From positions 269,163-333,162 of the forward strand of contig CAVSLD010000005.1 of NCBI GenBank assembly GCA_963728655.1: a stretch of DNA of 64,000 nt. The letters run 5' to 3'. Both the position numbers and the translations under genes were made by a program. Shown one piece after another: positions 24,932 through 34,670 of the stretch (position 1 is the first letter of the stretch; every line of letters starts with the position of its first letter). Below the pieces are notes generated by a model. The model saw only the letters and a program-made list of their open reading frames with translations. It searched no databases and was not told the DNA's origin. The DNA is from Iamia sp963728655 (GTDB lineage Bacteria; Actinomycetota; Acidimicrobiia; Acidimicrobiales; Iamiaceae).

Positions 24932-25297
24932 CTAGTCGGCGGCGGCGACGGCCTGGGCGACGAGGTCGGAGTGCGACAGCGACAGGTGCCAGGTGGTGAT
25001 GCCGGCCTCGGCTGCGAGGGCGGCGGCCCGGCCGGTGACCTCGAGGCGGGGGCGGCCCGAGCGCTCCCGCACCACCTCCACGTCGTGCCAGTCGATGGCG
25101 CCGAGGCCCACGCCCAGGACCTTCATCACCGCCTCCTTGGCCGCGAACCGCACCGCCAGGGCCGGGACGGGGTCGCGCCGGGCGTCGGCCACCGCCCGCT
25201 CGCCGGCGGTGAACAGGCGCTCGCGCAACGCCGGGGTCCGCTCCAGCACCGTGCGGAAGCGGTCGACGTCGACCACGTCGGTGCCGAGGCCGATCAC
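24932..25297 (-). CDS. acpS: Holo-[acyl-carrier-protein] synthase
   Basis: A 121-residue AcpS-type 4'-phosphopantetheinyl transferase that activates ACP for fatty-acid synthesis. The conserved IGLGTDVVDVDRF contains the Mg-binding aspartate, and RFAAKEAVMKVLG carries the catalytic E/K pair. The start is GTG 25297, giving the usual family length; the longer frame upstream belongs to glmS read in another phase. It lies 85 bp after the glmS stop. Confidence 0.96.
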   Translation of the reverse strand: MIGLGTDVVDVDRFRTVLERTPALRERLFTAGERAVADARRDPVPALAVRFAAKEAVMKVLGVGLGAIDWHDVEVVRERSGRPRLEVTGRAAALAAEAGITTWHLSLSHSDLVAQAVAAAD

Positions 25298-25382
25298 CTG
25301 TGCACCGCCCGGGCCGAAGGGCCGCACAGGCCCCGGCCGATCACCTGGCGCACCACCCGCACCGCCTGCACCGCCCGTGCGG

Positions 25383-28300
25383 TCAGGCCGACGCCGAGCG
25401 CCAGTGCTCGGCCAGGACGTACACCGGCGAGGTGAGCAGCTCGATGATGGGGATCTCGCCGAGCAGGTCGTCGCGGAAGGTGGGCTCGGTCTCGGTGACG
25501 GCGTCGGTGAGGGCCGACATGCGGGTGCGGTACTGCTCGAGCACCGAGCGGGCCCGGGCCGCGGGCAGCACGTCGGCGAAGCGGCAGTGCAGCAAGGTGA
25601 GCCCGGTGCACACCGTGCCCCGGGCCTCCGGGACGATGACGATGGTGCGCCCGTCGCTGCGGCCCACGGCCACGGTGACCTCGCGCTCGGTCGCGACCCG
25701 GTGCTTGGTGCCCCGGAGGATCGGGTTGCGCTGGGTCCGCAGCGGGATGTCGCGGGAGATGCCGCCCCGGTCGACCACCTGCACGGTGGCCTCGTGGGTG
25801 TCGATGCGGCCCTCGATGGCGTAGCGGGTGTAGCCGATGACCTCCTCCACCGCGGCGTCGAGGCCGGCGAGGGTGCGCAGGGCCCGGTAGCTGACCCGGT
25901 CCCGCGGTGCGCCGGCCTCCAGCGTGGCGGCCACCAGCGGCACCTGGAGCAGGCCCTCGTCGCTGCGGGAGATGCCCACGGTGACCGTCTTGGCCTGGTG
26001 CTTGATGGCGTCGACGGGGCGGGTGAGCTCCTCGATGCCGGTGGTGAGGGCACTGGTGAGGTCCTCGACCAGGGCGACGGGCGAGCCGGCCCGGCCGTGC
26101 TCGACCTCGTAGGCCTCCAGGGGTACGAGGCCGGTGGCGTAGCGCAGCAGCGACGACAGGCGCACCGCGGTGCCGGCCTCCATCGTCCCGTCGTAGGCCC
26201 GACCCCGGACACCCTCGAAGAAGCGGGCCGCCAGCGGGGCGAAGTCGGTGCGCAGGTCGGCCAGCAGCCGATCGCCGTCGGGCACGTCGGAGCCCGCCAC
26301 CCGCCGCTCGATGGCGGCCCGGGCCTCCCGCAGCGGCAGGGCCGACGCGTCGATGGCCAGGGCCGCCTCGTAGCCGAAGAGGTGGCCGACCACGGTGGCC
26401 AGGACGAAGGCCAGGGCGGGGTCGACGGCGGGCACGGTGAGCACGCGCAGGGCAGCCGAGAAGCGCTCGTCGCCCTCGGAGGCGATGACCACGGGCGAGG
26501 CCTTGTGGGCCCGGTAGATGGCCACCTCCTTGGCCACGTCGTCGGCGTTGGAGCCCTGGAGCCCTGCGGCGCAGACGATGATCAGCGGCTCCGAGGACAG
26601 GTCGATGTGCTTCTTGTCCTCGGTGGCATCGCAGGCGATGGCCTTGTAGCAGAGCTCGGAGAGCTTGATGCGCAGCTCCTGGGCCGCGATGCGGTCGGCA
26701 CCGGACCCGACGATGGCCCAGTAGCGCTTGGACGGGGCCAGCTCCTGGGCCGCGGCGGCGATGGCCGGGCGGGTGGCCAGCACCTGCTCCATGGCCTCGG
26801 GCAGGGCCCGCAGCCCGGTGAGCAGCCGGGAGCGCTCGGCTGCGCCGGCGGCCGACGGGTCGACCTCGGCGGCGATGGCCGCGGCCAGCACCACCCCGGC
26901 TGCGACCTGGGCGTAGAAGGCCTTGGTGGAGGCCACGCTCATCTCCACGTCGCGGCCGTCGGAGGTGTAGAGCACGCCGTCGGAGCGGTCGGTGAGGTCG
27001 CTGCCCCGACGGTTGACGATGCTGATCACCGTCGCCCCCCGGGCCCGGGCCAGGTCGACGGTGCGGTTCGTGTCGGTGGTCGTCCCGCTCTGGCTCACGG
27101 CCACGACGAGGGTGTCGGCCATGTCGCCGCGGAGGGCGAAGCCGCTGAGCTCGGTGGCCAGTCGGGCCTCGACCCGCAGGTCCGACCCGGCGGTGAGGGT
27201 GGTGAGCGTCGAGGCCAGGGCCTGGCCCGCCACCGCGGCGGTGCCCTGCCCGATGGCGAGCACTCGGGTGATGCCCCCGCCGGCGAGGGCGGTGCGGGTG
27301 GCGGTGGGCAGCGTCTCGGGGCCGAGGCGGGCCTCCAGCCCGTCGCCGGAGGTGACGATCTTGCCCAGCAGCGTCTTGCGGAACGACGAGGGCGACTCCG
27401 TGATCTCCTTGAGCAGGAAGTGCGGGTTGTCGCCCCGGTCGATGTCGCGGGTGGTGACCTCGGCGCGGGCCAGGTCGTCGTCGGCCACGGGCAGCTCGGC
27501 GCCCGAGTAGGACAGCCGGCGGATGCCCTCGACGGTGCCGGCATCGCGCGGTGCGGAGCACGACGACCTGGCCCCGGCTGCCGGTGGGGTCGGCGTCGTC
27601 GGCTGCGGTCTCGCCGTCCATGCGGAGGTAGCGGTCGCACTCCTCGACCACGCCGTAGGGCTCGGAGGCCACCAGGTACAGGTCGGGCGCGAGGCCCACG
27701 TAGAGGGCCTGGCCGCTCCCGCGGAGGGCGAGCAGCAGCTCGTCGGGGCGGGACGCGACGGAGGCGCCGATGGCCACCGAGCCGTCGAAGCCGGCGACGG
27801 TGCGGCGGAAGGCGTCGGTCGGGTCGTCGGCACCGGCCGCGGCCCGGGCCACGAGGGTGGGGATGACCTTGGCGTCGGTGGTGATCTCGGTGGCGTAGGC
27901 CAGCCCGGCCTGGGCCTTGAGGTCGGCGAAGTTGTCGATGTCGCCGTTGAGTGCGGCGGTGACGTAGGGCCCGCGGGCGGCGGCCTCGTCCTCGTCGCTG
28001 TTGACGGGGTGGGCGTTGGCCTGGGAGATGATGCCGACGCTGGCCCAGCGGGTGTGGCCCAGCACCAGCACCTCGGCCTCGGGGGCGACGAGGGCCCGGT
28101 GCAGCAGCTCGTCGCCGGTGATGCCGGCTCGGAGGGTGGCGGTGTTGTCGCCCAGCTCGCCGATCTCGGCCGCGGCCTTGTAGACGAACGAGAGGCAGCC
28201 GTCGGCCACCCGCACCGAGCCGGAGCCGAAGGCAGGGTCGGCGCCCCGCTCGGCCAGCACCGAGGCCATGGCCGGGCCGTCGAGGTCGAGCCCGTGTCCC

Positions 28301-28842
28301 CGCACCAGCAGCGTGAGCCCGGCCGAGTCGCGGCCCCGCACCTCGAGGCGGTCGAGGGCGGAGAGGGCGGCCTGGACCGAGGTCATGGCCTCGATGGCGG
28401 CGGGACCGGCCCCGGGGCCGGCCAGCCCGGCGACCGCCCGGGCGGTGCGGAGGCGGTCGCGACCGATGGCCCAGGCGCCGTCGCGCACCCCGACGAGGGC
28501 GGCGTTGATCGCCTCCACCTCCGCCGTGGGTCGGTCGAGGAGGAGCTCCTCGAGGTCGGCGTCCAGCTTGGCCAGGGCGTCGTCGACGGCGCCGAGGTGG
28601 GTGCCGAGCCCGGCGACCAGGGCGGGGTCGGCCAGCAGGGCGCGGACGCCGGCGGTGCCGCGCAGCTGCCGGTCGGCGTCGGCCAGGAGGGCGCCGGCCG
28701 AGGCCAGGGCGTCGTGGAGGTCGGGGGCCGCGGTCGATGCGGCCACCAGGCCGGCGGCCTCCTCGACCAGCCCCAGGAGGGGCTCGGTGGCCGGGGGCGT
28801 GCGGTCACCCGGTCGGCGGGCGACGGCGATGATGCCGCACAT
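25383..28842 (-). CDS. glmS: Enlarged GlmS-like glutamine-fructose-6-phosphate aminotransferase, frame-disrupted
   Basis: After removing one base near 27544-27551 it encodes about 1152 residues, against about 610 for usual GlmS. N-terminal Cys (MCGIIAV) is the glutaminase nucleophile. About 130 inserted helical residues follow before LEVRGRDSAGL; LGHTRWASVG and ALNGDIDNF complete the GATase2 domain. The SIS domain shows VSQSGTTTDT and SVASTKAFYAQ; KLSELCYKAIACDATEDKKH replaces the usual E..H segment. IKHQAKTVTVG resembles the normal GlmS C-terminus (KSVTVE), and about 200 more residues follow. Its place beside glmM supports the UDP-GlcNAc pathway. A TAGGAT element lies at 28879-28884. Confidence 0.85.
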
Positions 28843-28944
28843 GGGGGGTCTCCCGGGGGTGGTCGACGACGGGCACCGATCCTACCGGGGGCCCCGCTCC
28901 GGCCTCCCGCCACCCCTGCGGGTGCCCCTCTCCCCCCGACGCCG

Positions 28945-29025
28945 GCACCGCCAGGGCTGACCACCTCGAGGCTCGGCCGAACCGGTCAGGGATCCCGGTG
29001 CCCCCGCACCGCCAGGGCTGACCAC
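28945..29025. repeat. Paired 20-bp direct repeat with inverted flank
   Basis: GCACCGCCAGGGCTGACCAC occurs at 28945-28964 and 29006-29025 (61-bp period). Between them GGTCAG...CGGTGC (28984-29000) is complementary to the repeat ends, so the first copy can fold into an imperfect hairpin. It lies just downstream of the glmM stop and upstream of glmS (28843-29041, no gene). Confidence 0.7.
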
Positions 29026-29041
29026 TTCGGAGGGGGAGGGG

Positions 29042-30376
29042 TCAGGAGGGGGTGAGGGCGGCGGCGAGGTCGTCGGCCACCTCGCGGGCCTCGGCCTCGG
29101 TGGGGGCCTCGACCATGACCCGCACCAGGGGCTCGGTGCCGCTGGGGCGGACCAGCACCCGGCCCCGGCCGGCGAGGGCGATCTCGGCCCGGGCGACGTC
29201 GGGGGCGATGCGCTCGAGCAGGTCGGGCGAGCGCTCCACGGCCACGTTGACCAGCACCTGGGGCAGGCGGGTCATCACGCCGGCCAGGTCGGCCAGGGTG
29301 CGCTCGGAGCGGACCATGACGTCGAGCACCGAGATCCCCGTCAGCAGGCCGTCGCCGGTGGTGGTGCGGTCGCGGAGGATGACGTGGCCCGACTGCTCGC
29401 CGCCCAGGGCCAGGTGGCGCTCCTCGAGGGCGGCGAGGACGTGGCGGTCCCCCACCGGCGTGTCGACCACCTCGACGCCGTGGGCGGCCATGGCCTGGCG
29501 GAAGCCCAGGTTGGTCATCACCGTCACCACCACGGCGCCGCCGTGGAGGAGGCCCTGGTCGCGCAGGTCGAGGGCCAGCACGGCGAGGATCTGGTCGCCG
29601 TCGACCAGCTCGCCGTCGGCGTCGACCATCACCACCCGGTCGGCGTCGCCGTCGAAGGCGAGCCCGGCGTCGGCGCCCCGCGCCACCACCGCGGCCTGGA
29701 GCGTCTCGGGGTGGTTGGACCCGCAGCCGTCGTTGATGTTGGTCCCGTCGGGATCGGCGTGGAGGACGGTGACGGTCGCCCCCAGCCGGGCCAGCACCCT
29801 GGGCGCGACCCCTGACGAGGCGCCGTGGGCGCAGTCGATGACGACCTTCAGCCCGGCCAGGCGACGCCCCTCGAGCACGCCGTCCTCGAGGTGGACGCCG
29901 TAGCGCTCCCAGGCGTCGGGGGCGCTGCGCAGCTGGCCCACGAGGGGGCCGCCGGGGCGGAGGTGGGAGCCGGGGATGCCCTGGGCCTCGATCGCCTCCA
30001 GGGCGGCCTCCACCTCGGCCTGGCGGTGGTCGTCGAGCTTGAGCCCACCGGTCTGGAACAGCTTGATGCCGTTGTCGCCGAAGGGGTTGTGGGACGCCGA
30101 GATCATGGCCCCGGGGAGCTGGTCGGAGGCACAGAGGTGGGCCACGCCGGGGGTGGGGATGACACCGAGGTCGACGGTGTCGGCTCCCTCCGACGCCAGG
30201 CCGGCGGCGAAGGACGCGTGCAGCAGCGGCCCCGACGTGCGGGTGTCGCGCCCCACCAGCCAGGGGCCGGCGCCCAGCACCTGGGCCGCGGCGCGACCGA
30301 GGGCGAGGGCCAGCTCCGGGGTGAGCTCGGTGTTGGCCGCACCCCGCACCCCGTCGGTGCCGAACCGCAGGGTCAT
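29042..30376 (-). CDS. glmM: Phosphoglucosamine mutase
   Basis: A 444-residue alpha-D-phosphohexomutase that interconverts GlcN-6-P and GlcN-1-P for peptidoglycan precursors. The start ATG 30376 gives LRFGTDGVRG at the N-terminus. The phosphoserine loop ISASHNPFGDNGIK, metal loop AFDGDADR, sugar loop GGEQSGH and phosphate loop RPSGTEPLVR are all intact. It belongs to the rplM-rpsI-glmM-glmS order typical of Actinobacteria. The 30377-30587 gap contains no gene. Confidence 0.97.
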   Translation of the reverse strand: MTLRFGTDGVRGAANTELTPELALALGRAAAQVLGAGPWLVGRDTRTSGPLLHASFAAGLASEGADTVDLGVIPTPGVAHLCASDQLPGAMISASHNPFGDNGIKLFQTGGLKLDDHRQAEVEAALEAIEAQGIPGSHLRPGGPLVGQLRSAPDAWERYGVHLEDGVLEGRRLAGLKVVIDCAHGASSGVAPRVLARLGATVTVLHADPDGTNINDGCGSNHPETLQAAVVARGADAGLAFDGDADRVVMVDADGELVDGDQILAVLALDLRDQGLLHGGAVVVTVMTNLGFRQAMAAHGVEVVDTPVGDRHVLAALEERHLALGGEQSGHVILRDRTTTGDGLLTGISVLDVMVRSERTLADLAGVMTRLPQVLVNVAVERSPDLLERIAPDVARAEIALAGRGRVLVRPSGTEPLVRVMVEAPTEAEAREVADDLAAALTPS

Positions 30377-30587
30377 CCCGACGCAGCCGGCCTCACCGCA
30401 GGGCCGGGGTCGCGCCAGGGCCGAGGCCCGTCCGGGGAGCCGCACGGTGACCGGCGTCGAGGAGGCGGAGCGCCCGGGGTCCCGAGCGGCCCGTCGCCGA
30501 GGCACGAGGCGACAAGAGCGGGCAGGACGGGTGGTCTCCGAGGCGCCAGCCGAGGAGCGGGGAGCCGCACCATGACCGGGTCGGAGG

Positions 30588-30977
30588 TCAGCGCTTCGAG
30601 TACTGCGGAGCCTTGCGGGCCTTCTTGAGGCCGTACTTCTTGGACTCCTTGGCCCGGGCGTCCCGGGTGAGGAAGCCGGCCTGCTTGAGCGCGGCGCGGT
30701 CCTCGGGGTCGAGCTCGGCCAGGCCCCGGGCGATGCCCAGGCGCATGGCACCGGCCTGGCCGGTGGGGCCACCGCCGTCCATGGTGGCGTCGATGTCGTA
30801 GCGGTCCTCGGCCTCGGCGACCCGCAGGGGCTCGGTGAGGATCATCCGGTGGGTGTCGTTGGGGAAGTAGTCCTCGACCGTGCGGCCGTTGACGGTGATC
30901 TTCCCTTCCCCGGCGCGGAAGCGCACCCGGGCGATGGCGCTCTTGCGGCGGCCGGTGGTCTGGACGAGGGGCTTCAC
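30588..30977 (-). CDS. rpsI: 30S ribosomal protein S9
   Basis: A 129-residue protein with the conserved TTGRRKSAIARVRF start, NGRTVEDYF, and the basic tail ending QYSKR that contacts P-site tRNA. It is encoded 11 bp after rplM on the same transcript. Confidence 0.98.
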   Translation of the reverse strand: MKPLVQTTGRRKSAIARVRFRAGEGKITVNGRTVEDYFPNDTHRMILTEPLRVAEAEDRYDIDATMDGGGPTGQAGAMRLGIARGLAELDPEDRAALKQAGFLTRDARAKESKKYGLKKARKAPQYSKR

Positions 30978-30988
30978 GGGGCGATCTC

Positions 30989-31441
30989 CTACGCGGGACG
31001 GTGCTGGGCGCCGTCGATCACGAGCGGCTCGGGCATCTGGGCGGTGTGCGGGTGGACGGGCCCCGCGTACACCTTGAGCTTGGTGAGCTGCTGGGCCCCC
31101 AGGCGGGTCTTGGGCAGCATCCCCCGGATGGTGCGGCGCACGGCGTCGGCCGGCTTGCGCTCGAGGGCGTCGGCGTAGGTCTGCTCGTGGATGCCCCCGG
31201 GGTACCCGGAGTGGTCGTAGACCTTCTTGCGGTCGGCCTTGCCCGCGGTGAGCACGACCTTCTCGGCGTTGATGATGATCACGTGGTCACCGGTGTCGAG
31301 GTTGGGCGTGAAGGTGGCCTTGTGCTTGCCGCGCAGGACCCGGGCGACCTCGGTGGCCATGCGGCCCAGCACCAGGCCCTCGGCGTCGACGACGTACCAG
31401 CGGCGCTGGATCTCGCTGGCCTTCGGTGTGTAGGTGGGCAC
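30989..31441 (-). CDS. rplM: 50S ribosomal protein L13
   Basis: A 150-residue early-assembly protein. It has RRWYVVDAEGLVLGRMATEVARVLRGK, TGDHVIIINAEKVVLTAGK, the GYPGG loop and RRTIRGMLPKTRLGAQ. It is the first gene of the rplM-rpsI operon, transcribed from the promoter at 31544-31573 with a leader of about 95 nt. Confidence 0.98.
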   Translation of the reverse strand: MPTYTPKASEIQRRWYVVDAEGLVLGRMATEVARVLRGKHKATFTPNLDTGDHVIIINAEKVVLTAGKADRKKVYDHSGYPGGIHEQTYADALERKPADAVRRTIRGMLPKTRLGAQQLTKLKVYAGPVHPHTAQMPEPLVIDGAQHRPA

Positions 31442-31543
31442 GGGTGTCCTTCCGGGTCCGGCCGGGGCCGGGGGGCGTCTCGTTCGCGGCCGGGGCCCCC
31501 GGGCGGGTCGCGCCGACGGGAGGCCGGTTCGGGCCGAAGGGAG

Positions 31544-31573
31544 ACTCTACGGGGCGGGCCGCCGGCCCATCAA
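31544..31573 (-). promoter_or_regulatory. Promoter of rplM-rpsI
   Basis: The -35 TTGATG (31568-31573) and -10 TAGAGT (31544-31549) are separated by 18 bp on the minus strand. Confidence 0.65.
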
Positions 31574-31670
31574 CCCGGGCGCGGTGGGGGCGGCGGCCAG
31601 AGCCCTCCCGCTCACCAGGGGGCGGCCCCGGGGTTCGAGGTCCGGACGTCGGCGCCGACGCGAGAGGACC

Positions 31671-32234
31671 ATGGTGCCCCATCGGACCGTGCCCGCCCGC
31701 CATCCCCGCCGGGTGGTGCTCGTCGCCCTGGTCGCGGTGGAGGCGGGGTCGACCACCTGCACCGACGGCCTGGCCACGGTCCACGAGCGCCTCGGCGACA
31801 TCGACGTGGCCGACGAGGAGGTGTGGATGCTGGACGGGGCCGGGACGGAGTTCTCCTCGACCACGCCGAGGGCCATGGTCTCGTGGCTGCGGTGGATGCG
31901 GGACCAGGACTGGGGCGAGCCCCTCGGGGAGATGCTGCCGATCATGGGGGTGGACGGGGCCCTCGGGCTCTCCCAGCAGGACACCCCGTCGACCGGGAGG
32001 ATCCAGGCCAAGACCGGGACGTGGGCCGGCGGCGACCCCGGGACCGGCGACCTCCTCCTGCCCGGCCCGGGCCTGGCCGGGTCCATGCAGGGACCCGACG
32101 GCCGGGACCACGTGCTCGCCACCTACATGAACGGGGCCACCTACGGCGGCGACCTCGGGGAGGCCGTGCTGCGGTCGACCTTCGACATGTCCGACGTGGC
32201 CGCCGCCCTCCAGCAGGCCCTGCCGGAGGCCTGA
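31671..32234 (+). pseudogene. Remnant of a PBP4-type D-Ala-D-Ala carboxypeptidase (S13)
   Basis: The 187-residue frame resembles only the C-terminal part of DacB/PBP4: TPRAMVSWLRWM, LPIMGVDGALG and the third catalytic motif IQAKTGTWAGG. The SxxK nucleophile and SxN motif that should lie about 250 residues earlier are absent, and only 230 bp separate this frame from rplM, so the N-terminal part is deleted rather than frameshifted. A hydrophobic N-terminus (RRVVLVALVAVEAG) could allow export, but catalysis is not possible. ATG 31671 has AGAGGA upstream. Confidence 0.7.
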
Positions 32235-32287
32235 CCCGGCCTCCCGCAGGCACCCGAGCACCGGACCGGGTCGCGGGCGGCGCTGGG

Positions 32288-32293
32288 TACCGT
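32288..32293 (+). promoter_or_regulatory. -10 element of a leaderless promoter
   Basis: TACCGT ends 6 nt before the GTG at 32300. Confidence 0.5.
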
Positions 32294-32299
32294 CGGGGC

Positions 32300-33514
32300 G
32301 TGCCGGACCCCGACCTCGTCGACCTGGAGATGGTGCGGCGCGCCGCGGCCGACCTGGCGGGTGTGGTGCGGCCCACCCCGTCCCAGCGCTCCGACACGCT
32401 CTCCCGGCTGGCCGGTCGGGAGGTGTGGCTCAAGCCCGAGCACCTGCAGCGCACCGGGTCGTTCAAGGTGCGGGGGGCGTCGCACCACATCCGCGCCCTG
32501 CCCGACGACGGGCGCCCCGTGATCGCGGCCTCGGCCGGGAACCACGCCCAGGGGGTGGCCCTGGCCGCCGCCCTCGCCGGCCGGCCGGCGACGGTGCTCA
32601 TGCCCACCTCGGCGCCACTGCCCAAGGTCGAGGCCACGCGGGCCTACGGCGCCGAGGTCCGCCTGGTCGGGACGGTGGTGGACGAGACCCTCGCCGCCGC
32701 CCGGGCCGAGGCCGAGGCGCACGGCAGCCACCTCGTCCCCCCCTTCGACGACCCCCTGGTCATCGCGGGCCAGGGCACGGTCGGCCTGGAGGTGGCGGCC
32801 GAGGCCCCCGGAGTGGAGGTCGTGCTGGTGCCGGTGGGTGGCGGCGGGTTGCTGGCCGGCATGGCCGTCGCCCTGCGGGCCCTGCACCCGGGTGTCCGCA
32901 TCGTCGGCGTGGAGGCCGCCGGGGCCGCGGCCATGCAGGCCTCGCTCGCCGCCGGCCACCCCGTCGCCCTCGACCACGTCCGCACCATCGCCGACGGCAT
33001 CGCCCTGAAGTCGCCCTCGCCCCGCACCCTGGCCCATGCCCGGGCCCTGGTCGACGAGGTGGTCACGGTGACCGACGAGGAGATCGCCCGCACGCTGGTG
33101 CTGCTGCTGGAGCGGGGCAAGGCGGTGGTGGAGCCGGCCGGCGTGGTCGGCCTGGCCGCGCTCATGGCCGGACGGGTGCCGGGTCCCGGCCCCGCCCTGG
33201 CCGTGCTGTCGGGCGGCAACGTCGATCCCCTGCTCCTGGCCAAGCTCATCGAGCACGGGCTGGCCGCCGCCGGCCGCTTCGTGCGGATCCGGGTCGTGGC
33301 GCCGGACCGGCCCGGCGCGCTGGCCCACCTCACCGGCGCCATCGCCGACCTGGGCCTCAACGTGCTCACCGTCGACCACCTGCGGGCGGCCGCCCAGGTC
33401 GGGGTGGACGAGGTCGAGGTGGTGCTCACCCTCGAGACCCGCGACCCCGACCAGCGCCAGGAGGTCGTCGACCGCCTGCGGGCCGAGGGCCACCGCGTCG
33501 AGCTCCTGTCCTGA
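32300..33514 (+). CDS. Threonine ammonia-lyase with ACT domain
   Basis: A 404-residue fold-type II PLP enzyme making 2-oxobutanoate from threonine. The PLP lysine lies in GSFKVRGASHH, the phosphate-binding loop is VPVGGGGLLAGM and the substrate loop ASAGNHAQGVA. The last 75 residues form a single ACT domain (FVRIRVVAPDRPGALAHLTG), the layout of catabolic/short-form enzymes (TdcB/IlvA2-like) rather than the two-ACT biosynthetic IlvA. The 33515-33717 gap downstream contains no gene, only GAGCGAAGCGAG-type GC repeats. Confidence 0.92.
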   Translation: MPDPDLVDLEMVRRAAADLAGVVRPTPSQRSDTLSRLAGREVWLKPEHLQRTGSFKVRGASHHIRALPDDGRPVIAASAGNHAQGVALAAALAGRPATVLMPTSAPLPKVEATRAYGAEVRLVGTVVDETLAAARAEAEAHGSHLVPPFDDPLVIAGQGTVGLEVAAEAPGVEVVLVPVGGGGLLAGMAVALRALHPGVRIVGVEAAGAAAMQASLAAGHPVALDHVRTIADGIALKSPSPRTLAHARALVDEVVTVTDEEIARTLVLLLERGKAVVEPAGVVGLAALMAGRVPGPGPALAVLSGGNVDPLLLAKLIEHGLAAAGRFVRIRVVAPDRPGALAHLTGAIADLGLNVLTVDHLRAAAQVGVDEVEVVLTLETRDPDQRQEVVDRLRAEGHRVELLS

Positions 33515-33717
33515 GCCCGGCGGCCCGGCCCAGGGGCGGGTGGACCCGGAGCCCGTCGGCGGCCGGCGCGCACCCGGCCCGGCGGGAGGACGGCACCGTC
33601 ACGAGGGGCCTGGAGCTCCAGCGGATGGGACCGTCGTCGCCGCGAGTCGTCCTCGCTTCGCTCGGAGACCGATGCCGTGCGTGCTCGGTCGGGCTCGCTC
33701 CTGAGCGTCGTCGCACC

Positions 33718-34599
33718 TCAACCGTGGTGGCGCGTGCCCGCTCGCCCTCCTGGCACCTCGTGACCATCGGGGACCGAGGACCAGTCGCCGTAGCGGACGG
33801 TCCAGAGGGTGAGGCCGTGGGGCGGGGCCAGGTCGCCGGCGCGCGACCGGTCCCGGGCCTCCATCGCCCCGCGCACCTCGCCCGCGGCCATGCGCCCCAG
33901 GCCCACGGCCACGAGGGTGCCCACCAGGGCGCGCACCATCTGGTGGCAGAAGGCCGACGCCTCGACCTCGAAGCGGAGACGGCCGCCGCCGTCGTCGGAC
34001 CAGGCCGCCTCGGTCACCCGGCGCACCAGGCTGGCCTCGGCCTCGCCCTCGCGGCGCTTGGGCCGGCGGCAGAAGGTGGAGAAGTCGTGCTCGCCGATCA
34101 GCGGGTCGCAGCCCAGCCGCAGGGCCGGCAACGAGAGGGGGCGGGGCACGTGCCAGGCGGTGCGGGCCGAGAAGGGGTCGGGCTCCGGGTGGTTCCAGAC
34201 GAGGTAGCGGTACCGCCGGGCCGTGGCCGAGAAGCGGGCATCGACGTCGTCGCCCACGAGGGCGGGGTCGCGCACGGCCACCTCCGGGCCGCACATCCGG
34301 TTGACCGCCCGCACCAGGGCGGTGAGGTCGTCGTCGAGGGCGACCCGGTCGGCGGCCACGTCGCAGGTGACGACCTGGCCCTGGGCGTGCACGCCGCGAT
34401 CGGTGCGGCCCGCGCAGGTCAGGTCGACGGGGTGGCCCAGGTGGCGACCGATCGCCTCGGTGAGGGTCCCGCCGACGGTCCGCACCCCGACGTTGGGGGC
34501 GAAGCCGTGGAACCCACTGCCGTCGTAGGCGACGGTGAGGCGCAGCCGCCGGGTGGGACCGGAGGGGGCCTCGGCCTCCGCCGGGTCGAAGAGGGTCAC
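33718..34599 (-). CDS. truA: tRNA pseudouridine synthase A
   Basis: A 293-residue enzyme that converts U38-40 of tRNA anticodon arms to pseudouridine. The catalytic aspartate lies in TCAGRTDRGVHAQGQV; RLTVAYDGSGFHGFAPN, FSATARRYRYLVWN and FCHQMVRALVGTLVAVG are family signatures. The start GTG 34599 follows a TAGCGT -10 element by 8 nt. The last 30 residues are a basic/Gly-rich extension. In many Actinobacteria truA follows rplQ; here it is displaced. Confidence 0.95.
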   Translation of the reverse strand: MTLFDPAEAEAPSGPTRRLRLTVAYDGSGFHGFAPNVGVRTVGGTLTEAIGRHLGHPVDLTCAGRTDRGVHAQGQVVTCDVAADRVALDDDLTALVRAVNRMCGPEVAVRDPALVGDDVDARFSATARRYRYLVWNHPEPDPFSARTAWHVPRPLSLPALRLGCDPLIGEHDFSTFCRRPKRREGEAEASLVRRVTEAAWSDDGGGRLRFEVEASAFCHQMVRALVGTLVAVGLGRMAAGEVRGAMEARDRSRAGDLAPPHGLTLWTVRYGDWSSVPDGHEVPGGRAGTRHHG

Positions 34600-34607
34600 G
34601 GCGCCCG

Positions 34608-34613
34608 ACGCTA
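34608..34613 (-). promoter_or_regulatory. -10 element near the truA start
   Basis: On the minus strand TAGCGT lies 8 nt before the GTG at 34599; a leader of 0-2 nt is predicted. Confidence 0.45.
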
Positions 34614-34670
34614 CCCACGCCGCTCCCGCGCCGGCGCCGCCCCGGGCCCCGGGGGGCGCCTGGTGGCGCC

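Noticed and set aside
31434..32234. Longer start for the PBP4 remnant overlapping rplM
   Set aside because: The upstream part is antisense to rplM and its promoter and shows no peptidase similarity.
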